From positions 1,428,257 through 1,492,256 of the forward strand of contig NZ_KI912183.1 of the NCBI RefSeq assembly GCF_000189755.2: 64,000 nucleotides of DNA, given 5' to 3'. The notes beneath the pieces are model-generated. The model worked only from the letters and a program-made list of their open reading frames with translations, was not told the origin of the DNA and made no database searches. Source of the stretch: Desulfotomaculum nigrificans DSM 574 (GTDB taxonomy: Bacteria > Bacillota > Desulfotomaculia > Desulfotomaculales > Desulfotomaculaceae). Both the position numbers and the translations under genes were made by a program. The stretch's first letter is position 1, and each line of letters opens with the position of its first letter. Below, piece after piece: positions 56,461 to 64,000 of this stretch.

Positions 56461-57303
56461 ATGAAAAAGAAACTTGTTTTGGTGCTGGCCTGTTTGTTGT
56501 CCTTATCCCTGGTAATCGCCGGATGCGGCGCTAAAAAGGAAGAAACTGCCGCTAAACAAGATGCTGCTCAGGGCAATAAAGAAAAGACCTTAGTAGTTGG
56601 TGCCACCCCGGTGCCCCATGCGGAAATTCTGAAGGTTGTTCAACCCATACTGGCAAAAGAAGGCATTAAGCTGGAAATCAAAGAATTCCAGGATTATGTG
56701 CAGCCCAACATGGCCTTGAACGACAAGTCTCTGGATGCCAACTACTTCCAACACCTACCCTACCTGGAGCAGTTCAACAAAGATAAAGGCACGGATTTAA
56801 CTTACACCGCCAAAATCCACTTTGAGCCTATGGGTCTCTATTCCAAGAAGATTAAGTCTGTCAGCGAATTTAAAGCCGGTGACAAAATCGGTATCCCCAA
56901 CGACCCCACCAACGGCGGTCGGGCCCTGGTTGTACTGGAAAAAGCGGGTCTGTTAAAGCTTAAAGATGGTGTTGGCATTAAGGCCACCGTACGTGATATC
57001 GTGGAGAAAAAAGTTGATGTGGTTGAACTGGAAGCAGCCCAACTGCCCCGGTCCATCGATGATTTGGCCGGTGCTGTAATTAACGGTAACTTTGCTACCC
57101 AGGCCGGGTTTACTCCCAGTCAGGCCCTGGTGGCTGAAGACGCTAAGTCCGAAGCTGCTGATACCTATGGCAACATCCTGGCTGTGCGTAAGGGCGACGA
57201 AAACCGCGATGAGATCAAGAAGCTGACCGAAGCTCTGAAATCTCCCGAGGTTAAGAAGTTCATTGAAGAAAAGTACAAAGGTGCCGTTATTCCTTTGTTC
57301 TAA
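56461..57303 (+). CDS. metQ: Methionine-binding lipoprotein
   Basis: 280 aa. Lipobox VIAGCG (Cys at about 22). NLPA-family body: VGATPVPHAEILKVVQP, LDANYFQHLPYLEQFN, PNDPTNGGRAL. GGGAGG before ATG. The regulator is the upstream riboswitch. Confidence 0.96.
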   Translation: MKKKLVLVLACLLSLSLVIAGCGAKKEETAAKQDAAQGNKEKTLVVGATPVPHAEILKVVQPILAKEGIKLEIKEFQDYVQPNMALNDKSLDANYFQHLPYLEQFNKDKGTDLTYTAKIHFEPMGLYSKKIKSVSEFKAGDKIGIPNDPTNGGRALVVLEKAGLLKLKDGVGIKATVRDIVEKKVDVVELEAAQLPRSIDDLAGAVINGNFATQAGFTPSQALVAEDAKSEAADTYGNILAVRKGDENRDEIKKLTEALKSPEVKKFIEEKYKGAVIPLF

Positions 57304-57320
57304 ATTGAAACGCAGCCAGA

Positions 57321-57350
57321 AGGCCTCCCGGTTGGGGAGGCCTCTTATTA
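57321..57350 (+). terminator. Terminator of metNIQ
   Basis: AGGCCTCCC / GGGGAGGCCT, then CTTATTAT. It also lies at the sigK 3' end on the opposite strand. Confidence 0.8.
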
Positions 57351-58046
57351 TAAATTGGCCAACTCCCGCCCCAATTTAGATATGGACTTGCTCTCAATCC
57401 GGGAGATAAAGGACCGGGAAATATTAAGTTGCTTCCCTACCTCCCTCTGGGTCAGTTCCCGACCACCATTTAACCCAAACCTTAAATTAATCACCACCCG
57501 CTCCCTGGGGGTTAGCTTTTGCATGGCAGCGCCCAGTCTTTCGGTTTCCAGGTTGTGCACTACCTGTTCGTCAACCGGAACATCATCGGCCATCAGGGTA
57601 TCCTGTAGTTCCAGCGGGTTCCCCTCTTTATCGTAATCCAGGGGTTCCGATAGGGAGAGGCAGCGGTATTCATCTTTATTCTTGCGCAACATCATACGCA
57701 TCTCGTTTTCAATACATACCCCCGCATAGGTGGCAAATTTGTTCGTCCGGGCCGGGTTAAAGGTGTTGACTGCTTTAATTAAACCGATCACCCCAACTTG
57801 AAACAAATCCTGTTTATCTATTCCTCTATCCTTATGCTTGTTGGCGATGGTGGCCACCAACCGCAGATTTCTTTCCACCAGAACAGACCTGGCCAGTTGA
57901 TCACCCTGCTGTAATCTACTGAGCAGCTCTTGCTCCTCCTCCGCCGATAAAGGATCCGGTAAACGCCCCGAGGATAGGTAAGAAACAAGAAAAATTAACC
58001 CGTTTATTAAAGACAAAGCAATTAAAGTTAATACCCCTGGCGACAC
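57348..58046 (-). CDS. sigK: Sporulation sigma factor K, pro-form
   Basis: 232 aa. The N-terminus (LTLIALSLINGLIFLVSYLS) is the hydrophobic pro-sequence removed by SpoIVFB. Region 2 contains DLFQVGVIGLIKAVNTFNP and FATYAGVCIENEMRMMLRK; region 4 contains LTQREVGKQLNISRSFISRIE. The gene is in one piece, with no skin element. GTG start. It is the final mother-cell sigma factor, activated through the SpoIVB pathway. SigE is excluded mainly by pro-sequence type and length. Confidence 0.93.
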   Translation of the reverse strand: MSPGVLTLIALSLINGLIFLVSYLSSGRLPDPLSAEEEQELLSRLQQGDQLARSVLVERNLRLVATIANKHKDRGIDKQDLFQVGVIGLIKAVNTFNPARTNKFATYAGVCIENEMRMMLRKNKDEYRCLSLSEPLDYDKEGNPLELQDTLMADDVPVDEQVVHNLETERLGAAMQKLTPRERVVINLRFGLNGGRELTQREVGKQLNISRSFISRIESKSISKLGRELANL

Positions 58047-58115
58047 AGGTCATTCCCCCCTGAAGAAAATAGGTTCTACTTTTATGCTACAAGGCAGCCC
58101 CCTTTTATGTGCTTG

Positions 58116-58122
58116 TTCGACA
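58116..58122 (-). promoter_or_regulatory. 0A-box-like site upstream of sigK
   Basis: TGTCGAA on the minus strand, 70 bp before sigK. A heptamer can occur by chance. Confidence 0.3.
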
Positions 58123-58203
58123 TAAATTTTTTAAAAGATATTCGCAGGATTTTATATCCTATTATGGAACACAATAAAATACGACATTTTTTTAGGAGTG
58201 ACC

Positions 58204-58812
58204 ATGATGGAACGCATTAACTTGCTGGTATTTTCCGATTACGCCTGACCCTTTTGTTATATCGGCAAAGGTATTGTCGAAAGATTAGCCCGGGAATACC
58301 CACTTAATATTACCTGGGTAGGTTACGAATTACGTCCGGAACGTCCGGTGGAAGGTGAACGTCTGGACAAGCTTTACCCGGATATGGACATCAAGGCGGT
58401 TTACAACAACTTTAACAAATTAAGAGCAGACTACGGAGTAGTCTTTAATCCACCGAAACTAATGCCCAATACCCGCCTGGCCCTGATAGCCACGGAATTG
58501 GCTAAAGACCAGGGTAAATTTGAGGAGTTTCACAGCGCGGTATTTAAAGCCTATTTCACCGATGGCAGGAACATCGGGGACAGAGAGGTTATTCTGGCTC
58601 TGGCCGCCGGTGTGGGCCTGCCGCCGGAACAAGTGGCGGCAGCCTGGGAAGACGAAGGTTATCGCCACCGCATTAAGAAAAACAGGGAATTGGGGCAAAC
58701 CTACCAGGTGGCCGGTATACCCACCTTTATTATCGCTGGTCAGGAAAAAATCGTAGGGGCCCAGTCCTATGATTTCTTTAAACGGGTCCTGGACAAGGTT
58801 AAAAACAGTTAG
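58204..58812 (+). CDS. DsbA/FrnE-like thiol oxidoreductase, predicted selenoprotein (Sec15 by UGA)
   Basis: 202 aa if TGA at 58246-58248 is read as selenocysteine. AGGAG (58194-58198) is well placed for ATG 58204 or 58207. The N-terminal strand NLLVFSDYA is followed by UGA-Pro-Phe-Cys, exactly where DsbA/FrnE proteins have CPxC. The frame then continues to the stop at 58812 with the helical insertion and the cis-Pro motif VAGIPTFII. A hairpin 14 nt after the UGA matches a bacterial SECIS. A plain stop or sequencing error is the alternative, but the position is precise and the rest is intact. Role: disulfide chemistry. Confidence 0.85.
58263..58279 (+). promoter_or_regulatory. SECIS-like hairpin after the in-frame UGA
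   Basis: CGGCAA (58263-58268) pairs with TTGTCG (58274-58279), one G-U pair; T58262-A58280 extends it. The loop AGGTA has G at its second position, as SelB binding prefers. The loop lies about 21 nt after the UGA, within the usual 16-37. Confidence 0.75.
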
Positions 58813-58890
58813 TATTCAATATTATTAAGAAAACTTTATCCCTATGTTAAGATTTCTTCGATTTTTAACATCTCCTGAACATAATATCCT

Positions 58891-58909
58891 CAGAGTATGA
58901 TATACTCTG
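58891..58909. promoter_or_regulatory. Inverted repeat operator candidate before the DUF47-pit operon
   Basis: CAGAGTAT-GAT-ATACTCTG, perfect 8-bp arms. TATACT inside it could be the -10 box. It lies 37 bp before the DUF47 gene. Confidence 0.5.
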
Positions 58910-58945
58910 TGATGGACAGGCAATTATCTGCTCGGAGGGGTGTAA

Positions 58946-59560
58946 ATGATTTTCAAAAAACAAGATATCTTTTTCTCCACCTTTGTAGCCATATCCAACA
59001 ATCTGTTAAAAGCGGCCAAGGAATTTAAAGAGGAGATCCATAATCCCAGCCCTGAGAGAACCGGCTTTACCAACATTCAGGACTATGAAAAGTCCGGTGA
59101 CCGTTTCACCCACACCATTATTAAAGAGTTAAATAAAACCTTTGTTACTCCTCTGGAACGTGAAGACATTATGAACCTGGCGGTAAAATTGGACGATATT
59201 CTGGACGGTATTGAAGCCACTTTAATCCGTATGGATATCTACGAATTTAAAGATATGAATGTTTTCATCAAACGCAATGCTGAGATCATTCTGGAAAGTG
59301 TTGAAGAAGTGGGCAAGTCTATTGAGAAGCTGGTCTCTAAAAGATTTCTTGATATCAGGCCCCATGCTGTAAAAATCAACGGGCTGGAAAACGAGGCTGA
59401 CTCCCTGTTGAACAACAGCCTGCGGGAACTGGTGGCCACTTGTCACGATCCCATCACCTTTATTAAGTACAAAGAAATTTATGAAATGATGGAAGAGATT
59501 ACGGATGCTTGTGAGGATGTGGCTGATATTCTGGAGAGTATTTTAATGCGGAACTCCTAG
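58946..59560 (+). CDS. DUF47 / PhoU-like Pit accessory protein
   Basis: 204 aa, all-helical. IQDYEKSGDRFTHTIIKELN and VKLDDILDGIEATLIRMDIY are PhoU/DUF47 motifs with acidic metal-binding patches; EITDACEDVADILESI ends it. GGAGGGG before ATG. It lies 18 bp before pit and probably regulates it. Confidence 0.92.
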   Translation: MIFKKQDIFFSTFVAISNNLLKAAKEFKEEIHNPSPERTGFTNIQDYEKSGDRFTHTIIKELNKTFVTPLEREDIMNLAVKLDDILDGIEATLIRMDIYEFKDMNVFIKRNAEIILESVEEVGKSIEKLVSKRFLDIRPHAVKINGLENEADSLLNNSLRELVATCHDPITFIKYKEIYEMMEEITDACEDVADILESILMRNS

Positions 59561-59578
59561 GTAAGAGGACGATTACAG

Positions 59579-60577
59579 ATGGAACAACACGCAATTATCA
59601 TTATCATTGTGATTTTAGCCCTAACCTTTGACTTTATTAACGGGTTTCATGACACCGCCAATGCCATTGCCACCTCCATCTCCACTAAAGCGTTGCCGCC
59701 TAAAATGGCCATTGCCCTGGCGGCCATTATGAATTTAGTGGGTGCTTTAACCTTTACCGGTGTGGCTAAAACGGTGGGCGGTAAGGTGGCCGACCCCATG
59801 CATATTCAACATGGCACGTATGTGGTGGCAGCAGCCCTGGTGGCTGCCATCGCCTGGAACCTGTTTACCTGGTATTACGGTATTCCCAGCAGTTCTTCCC
59901 ATGCCCTAATTGGTTCCCTGGCCGGGTCGGTTATTGCGGCTGCCGGTTTTGGCGCAGTAAATTTTGCTGGTTTTGTAACCATTATTGAGGCTTTAATTTT
60001 TTCACCCCTACTGGCCTTTACCGTGGGTTATGTGGTGATGACCCTGATCCGGTATATTTTTGGCAGTTTCTCGCCCCATAAACTTAATTCAAGGTTCCGG
60101 TTGCTACAAATCCTTACCGCGGCTATTCAGTCTTTCAGTCACGGCACTAACGATGCCCAGAAGACAATGGGTATTATCACCTTCGCTCTAGTGGCGGGAG
60201 GGTTCCAATCCACTCTGGATGTACCTTACTGGGTTAAGTTGTCCGCAGCCCTGGCGATGGCTTTCGGTACCTCCATTGGTGGTTGGAAAATTATCAAGAC
60301 TGTTGGCACAAAAATTATTAAATTTGAACCAGCCAGCGGTTTTGCATCGGATATAAGTTCCGCCATTGTAATTTTTGGTGCTACTTTAATTAAAATGCCT
60401 GTCTCTACCACTCACGTTATTAGTTCTGCCATTATGGGTGTGGGATCAGCCAAGCGGTTTTCGGCAGTTAAATGGGATACGGCGATTACTATGGTTACGG
60501 CCTGGGTAATTACGCTGCCCGTGACAATGGTACTGGCCGCCATCAGCTTTACATTGGTGAAATTGATCTTCCTATAA
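59579..60577 (+). CDS. pit: Inorganic phosphate transporter, PiT family
   Basis: 332 aa with about 9-10 helices. It carries the two duplicated signatures GFHDTANAIATS and SFSHGTNDAQKTMG. Low-affinity phosphate:cation symporter. Coupled to the DUF47 gene. Confidence 0.95.
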   Translation: MEQHAIIIIIVILALTFDFINGFHDTANAIATSISTKALPPKMAIALAAIMNLVGALTFTGVAKTVGGKVADPMHIQHGTYVVAAALVAAIAWNLFTWYYGIPSSSSHALIGSLAGSVIAAAGFGAVNFAGFVTIIEALIFSPLLAFTVGYVVMTLIRYIFGSFSPHKLNSRFRLLQILTAAIQSFSHGTNDAQKTMGIITFALVAGGFQSTLDVPYWVKLSAALAMAFGTSIGGWKIIKTVGTKIIKFEPASGFASDISSAIVIFGATLIKMPVSTTHVISSAIMGVGSAKRFSAVKWDTAITMVTAWVITLPVTMVLAAISFTLVKLIFL

Positions 60578-60584
60578 AAAGAAT

Positions 60585-60613
60585 CAAACGCCTCCTTTTA
60601 CGGAGGCGTTTTG
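60585..60613 (+). terminator. Terminator of the DUF47-pit operon
   Basis: AACGCCTCC / GGAGGCGTT then TTGC. 60614-60775 shows nothing I recognise. Confidence 0.85.
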
Positions 60614-60792
60614 CTTTGTGCCCCTTCAATCTTCATGGCGTGCGTATGGAAACAGCAGAGGGAACCGGCACCATGCCGACCAGGGTGATTTTTTAGTTTG
60701 ATTTGGCCAATCATAGAAAGGATTTGCGGTTCTTTTATTGAACTTTATTGAAATTGTCAACATCTTAGGTATTGGTTTGGAGGCTACATAAA

Positions 60793-61587
60793 ATGCTTAT
60801 CGATATGCACGTTCACGTTTTCCCGGATACCATCGCCCCAAAGGTTAAGGAACAACTTAACCATCATTACGGACTGCCGGTACATCACCAAGGTACCCGG
60901 CAAGAATTTAAAAATATCATGCGCCTGGGCCATGTTGATACGGCAGTTTTTTTCACCGCCGCCACCAGACCGGATCAGGTTCCCGCGGCCAACCACTGGG
61001 CCATTACCAACACCAGAGACGGCTTACTGGGCTTTGGCACCCTGCATCCGGATTACGACAACATTGAGGGGGAAATTAAAAAGCTGAAAAAAGCCGGGGT
61101 CAAGGGTATTAAATTTCACCCGGACTTTCAACAATTCTATTTGGATGATCCGAAGGCCTTAATCTTGTATGAAAAAATAGCCCGGGATTTTGTTGTTATC
61201 TTTCACATCGGTGATGACACCGATGGCTCTAAAATAAACTATTCTACTCCGGAAAGATTGGCCCGGGTGTTGGATTATATACCGGGCCTAAGAGTAATTG
61301 CTGCCCATATGGGGGGGTACCTGATGTGGGACCGCTCCCTTAAGCACCTGGTGGGGAAAAAGCTGTACTTTGACACTTCCAGTTGCTACGGTATTTTACC
61401 AAATGAACAGTTTAAATTTATGATAAAGGAACACGGGGCAGATAAAATTTTGTTAGGTAGCGATTATCCCTTTAACAGCCCTCTAACTGAGGTAGCCAAC
61501 CTGACCCAACTGGCACTGGCAGAAAAAGAATTGCAAGCCATCACCGGCGAAAATGCCCGGGCCCTAATGGCCAGCCTGGGACTTTAA
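60793..61587 (+). CDS. Amidohydrolase family protein (TIM-barrel hydrolase)
   Basis: 264 aa. IDMHVHVFPD gives the HxH pair; IKFHPDFQ, VIFHIGDDTDG, IAAHMGGYLMWD and LLGSDYPFNSP give further ligands and the final Asp. Amidohydrolase_2 type; substrate unknown. TTTGGAGG is 9 nt ahead of ATG 60793; the longer GTG has no site. Confidence 0.85.
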   Translation: MLIDMHVHVFPDTIAPKVKEQLNHHYGLPVHHQGTRQEFKNIMRLGHVDTAVFFTAATRPDQVPAANHWAITNTRDGLLGFGTLHPDYDNIEGEIKKLKKAGVKGIKFHPDFQQFYLDDPKALILYEKIARDFVVIFHIGDDTDGSKINYSTPERLARVLDYIPGLRVIAAHMGGYLMWDRSLKHLVGKKLYFDTSSCYGILPNEQFKFMIKEHGADKILLGSDYPFNSPLTEVANLTQLALAEKELQAITGENARALMASLGL

Positions 61588-61644
61588 GCAGAACACCGAT
61601 AGACTTTATAAGTACCCCTTTGATTTTAGCAACTAATCCCCGGC

Positions 61645-62148
61645 TTATTTAACCAGGGGATTTTGCTGTTCATTACACTCATACCGGCAGTTGGCTAAAA
61701 TTTTCTTTAACAGTTCCCGCAGTTGACCCCGTTCACCATCTGTCAACGGTGCGGTAACTTCTAAATTAGTCTGTGCCGCAATTTGCTCCAGGGTATCCTT
61801 TAACCCGGCCCCCTTCTCGGTTAAAAAGATTAAATTGGTCCGCCGGTCCTCGGGATCACTTTGCCTGACCACCAGGTCTTCCTTTTCTAAGCGGTCGATG
61901 ATGCCGCCAATGGTGGTCCTATCTTTACCCATCATATTTCCTAAATGGACCTGGCTAATACCGTCCTGTTTCCACAAAAAGGCCAGGGCGCCAAACTGCG
62001 GGGGTGTTAAATTATATTCAGCCAGTTTTTCCTTAAAGCACAGAGAAAACCACTGGTGAGCTTTAGATATTAGGTACCCCAGGCTGTCTTCAATGTTAAA
62101 CTGCCCTTGATTATCTTTACTTTGAACCGGGTTGCTGCACACCGACAT
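61645..62148 (-). CDS. MarR-family transcriptional regulator
   Basis: 167 aa from ATG 62148 behind GGGGGAGG. Winged helix: LTPPQFGALAFLWKQDGISQVHLGNMMGKDRTTIGGIIDRLE, wing SDPEDRRTNLIFLTEKG. A start further upstream would overlap the MFS gene by 110 bp. It is co-transcribed with that transporter and likely controls it. Confidence 0.9.
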   Translation of the reverse strand: MSVCSNPVQSKDNQGQFNIEDSLGYLISKAHQWFSLCFKEKLAEYNLTPPQFGALAFLWKQDGISQVHLGNMMGKDRTTIGGIIDRLEKEDLVVRQSDPEDRRTNLIFLTEKGAGLKDTLEQIAAQTNLEVTAPLTDGERGQLRELLKKILANCRYECNEQQNPLVK

Positions 62149-63520
62149 TCGCCCTCCCCCTGGCCAGGGATGCAAATATTCCCCCGAAGCACATAACGGT
62201 AAATACAATGAAAGCTGTCCTGGCACCTTTTATTAGCAACTCGGGATTTGCGGTATTTAAATTTACGTTACCTATAAAAATGCTTAAAAGCAAAGTCACA
62301 ACGGCCATACTGATGGTCTGGCCGGTAAGTCGCATGGTGCCCAGGGTGGAAGAGGCCACTCCGTAAAATCTTTTTTCCACCGATCCCATCACCGAGTTGG
62401 TATTGGGGGACGAAAACAGAGCAAATCCGATCCCCAGCAAACCCAAGTTGACCACCACCAACCAGATTGGTGTAGTTTTACTCAAGAAACAGAAAACTAA
62501 CAGTCCCAATGTGGTGATGGCCATACCCCAGGAAGAAACTATCCGGGGGTCAACCCTATCTGAAATAGTTCCGGCCAAGGGTGACAGCAGGGCCATGATC
62601 ACCGGCTGGGAAAGAAGTATCAAGCCGGCAGTTTGGGAGTTATAGCCCAATACCACCTGTAGGAACATGGACAGTAAAAAGCCCAAGGCGAAGGTGGCGC
62701 TGTAGTTAATGAGGGCCGCCAGGTTGGAAAAGGCAAAGGTAACGTTTTTAGCAAATAGACTTAAATTTAATACAGGCTGCTCAACCCTCATTTCATACCG
62801 AACAAACGCAATTAAAACCAGCAGGCCAACCACCATGATATACTTAGCCCATACAACAGAATCAATGGCCGAAATACCATACATGAAGGCCACTAATCCA
62901 ACGGCATAGAGGATAGATCCCAGCAAATCAAAATTTTCGCCCCTGGCGCCGGCCCATTCACCCCTTAATTTTAAGACGGTAAACAATAAGACAGCAAATG
63001 CAATAAAAGCAGTCAGATAAAAAATGGAGGGCCATCCTAAATTATGGTTCATGGCTCCACCCAGCACCGGTCCCAGGGAAAGGCCGGTATATACCGTGGC
63101 GGCGTTAATGCCCAATACCTTACCCCGCTCCTGGGGCGGGAAAACTGAGGTCAATATGGCCATACCGGTGCCAAAGATCATGGCGCTACCGATACCCTGC
63201 AGGACCCGGAAAGCAATCAAGGACTCAATGGACCAGGCTAAACCACATAATACGGCGGACAAGCCAAAGGCAATAATCCCCAATAAAAATATCTTTTTTC
63301 TCCCCACAATATCCGCCAGCCTACCGAAAGGAACCAGAAAGGCGGCAGAGGCCAATATATAACTGGTGGCTACCCAACTGAGCAAAAAAGTGTTGCCGTG
63401 GAACTCTTTGCCAATGCTGGGAATAGCCAGGTTAACGGCACTGCCCATAAAGGGAGTCAAAAAGGAGGCCCCGCAGGACACCAGCAGCGTGTATCTTTTT
63501 AGTGAATCATTTGCTTCCAT
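62117..63520 (-). CDS. MFS transporter (DHA2-like efflux)
   Basis: 467 aa with about 14 helices. LLSWVATSYILASAAFLVPFGRLADIVGRKKIFLLG and GTGMAILTSVFPPQERGKVLGINAATVYTGLSLGPVLGG are the family motifs A and C. Start ATG 63520 behind AGAGGGTG. Its 3' end overlaps the MarR gene by 32 bp. Substrate unknown. Confidence 0.9.
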   Translation of the reverse strand: MEANDSLKRYTLLVSCGASFLTPFMGSAVNLAIPSIGKEFHGNTFLLSWVATSYILASAAFLVPFGRLADIVGRKKIFLLGIIAFGLSAVLCGLAWSIESLIAFRVLQGIGSAMIFGTGMAILTSVFPPQERGKVLGINAATVYTGLSLGPVLGGAMNHNLGWPSIFYLTAFIAFAVLLFTVLKLRGEWAGARGENFDLLGSILYAVGLVAFMYGISAIDSVVWAKYIMVVGLLVLIAFVRYEMRVEQPVLNLSLFAKNVTFAFSNLAALINYSATFALGFLLSMFLQVVLGYNSQTAGLILLSQPVIMALLSPLAGTISDRVDPRIVSSWGMAITTLGLLVFCFLSKTTPIWLVVVNLGLLGIGFALFSSPNTNSVMGSVEKRFYGVASSTLGTMRLTGQTISMAVVTLLLSIFIGNVNLNTANPELLIKGARTAFIVFTVMCFGGIFASLARGRANVGVQQPGSK

Positions 63521-63715
63521 CTTAATCACCCTCTACTTTTTTAGTATGCATTTATATTATCACAGTACTTATTGTATGTATACTGAATTATTAAGGAAAA
63601 TTGCAACAATTTTACTTGTATCTTCCGCAATTATTTACTAAAATTTATATTTAAATAGTTATAAATTAACAATCTTAGGGCTGCATGAAGCTGACCGTTT
63701 ATCGGGGGTGTCGGA

Positions 63716-64000
63716 ATGCGCCTGGCCAGTGTAGCATCTCTTTGGCCCGGAATGAAAGTTGCCAGGAGTATTTACCGGGATGACGGTAAAGAAATTTTGC
63801 GAGCCGGAGAAATCCTCAGCAAAAGCAAAATTGAAAAACTGCTTTTGGTCGGAATACAATTTTTATGGGTGGAAGACGGCTATTTATCCAACACTGAATC
63901 GCAGGATGTGGTGGCTAAAGAAACCCGTGCCGCTGCCGTACGCCAGGTAAAAAGCATTTTATTGGAGACCAGGGAAACGGGTCGGCTGGTGATTGAACCA
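63716..64000 (+). CDS. HD-GYP-type protein N-terminal region, 3' end outside window
   Basis: ATG 63716, behind GGGGGTG, opens a frame of 95 codons that runs off the edge. LASVASLWPGMKVARSIYRDDGKEILRAGEIL then IEKLLLVGIQFLWVED resembles the N-terminal domain in front of HD-GYP c-di-GMP phosphodiesterases. The catalytic domain is not visible, so the call is tentative. AT-rich 63521-63715 lies between divergent genes. Confidence 0.6.
   Translation, partial: MRLASVASLWPGMKVARSIYRDDGKEILRAGEILSKSKIEKLLLVGIQFLWVEDGYLSNTESQDVVAKETRAAAVRQVKSILLETRETGRLVIEP

Noticed and set aside
58348-58812. Shorter DsbA-like ORF starting at an internal GTG
   Set aside because: This start removes the active site and has no good ribosome site. 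The upstream frame with UGA as Sec is a better model.

Overview
The window looks like chromosomal DNA of an anaerobic, endospore-forming Firmicute of the Desulfotomaculum/Peptococcaceae type. Sporulation genes run through it (spo0A, spoIVB, the complete spoIIIAA-AH operon, sigK). They sit among the housekeeping genes that neighbour them in Bacillus and Clostridia: efp, pepP, aroQ, acc, asp23, nusB, folD, xseAB, ispA, dxs, tlyA, argR and recN. An NfnAB-type transhydrogenase, a two-subunit biotin carboxylase system, an OLE RNA locus and a likely selenoprotein also point to an anaerobic clostridial lineage. The genus is inferred from gene content only. No rRNA, tRNA, CRISPR array or prophage was seen.

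Layout. 1-2900: 5' part of a SteA-like gene, then a complete IS30-family insertion sequence with a 15-bp target duplication, placed just upstream of a 26-codon ORF that has its own terminator. 3000-10630 (minus strand): spo0A, spoIVB, recN, argR, mnmM-like, nadK, a membrane-anchored nuclease-fold protein and tlyA, with several TTGA stop/start overlaps. 10750-16680 (minus): cydABDC (cytochrome bd oxidase plus its exporter), placed inside the otherwise conserved dxs-tlyA interval. 16885-24132 (minus): dxs, OapA-like membrane protein, OLE RNA, ispA, xseB, fchA, folD, xseA. 24404-31862 (minus): nfnBA, nusB, an Asp23/AmaP module, a biotin carboxylase, and a pyruvate carboxylase B subunit fused to a complete AccB-like domain.

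32049-37394 (minus): spoIIIA operon. 37511-50622 (mostly minus): a secreted copper-amine-oxidase-N-domain protein, a CoA-disulfide reductase/rhodanese flavoprotein, a CD1247-like zinc protein, efp, pepP, aroQ, a TldE-like protein, a phosphoesterase, a MarR/EmrB efflux pair and DUF1015. 51622-57303 (plus): an amino-acid permease with a long leader, alanine dehydrogenase, and metNIQ behind a SAM-I riboswitch. 57348-64000: sigK (minus), a DsbA/FrnE-like thiol oxidoreductase with an in-frame UGA and a SECIS-like hairpin, a DUF47-PiT phosphate pair, an amidohydrolase, a second MarR/MFS pair, and the start of a gene at the right edge.

Three themes link the genes. The first is sporulation control: Spo0A boxes and a sigma-H-like promoter lie in front of spo0A. 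The second is one-carbon and redox metabolism: FolD lacks two catalytic residues but is followed by FchA, with NfnAB nearby. The third is oxygen and thiol stress: cytochrome bd, CoADR-rhodanese and the Sec-DsbA protein. The most interesting items are the predicted selenoprotein, the OLE RNA/OapA locus, the divergent FolD beside FchA, the PycB-AccB fusion, the IS30 insertion beside a tiny gene, and a family of dispersed palindromic repeats.
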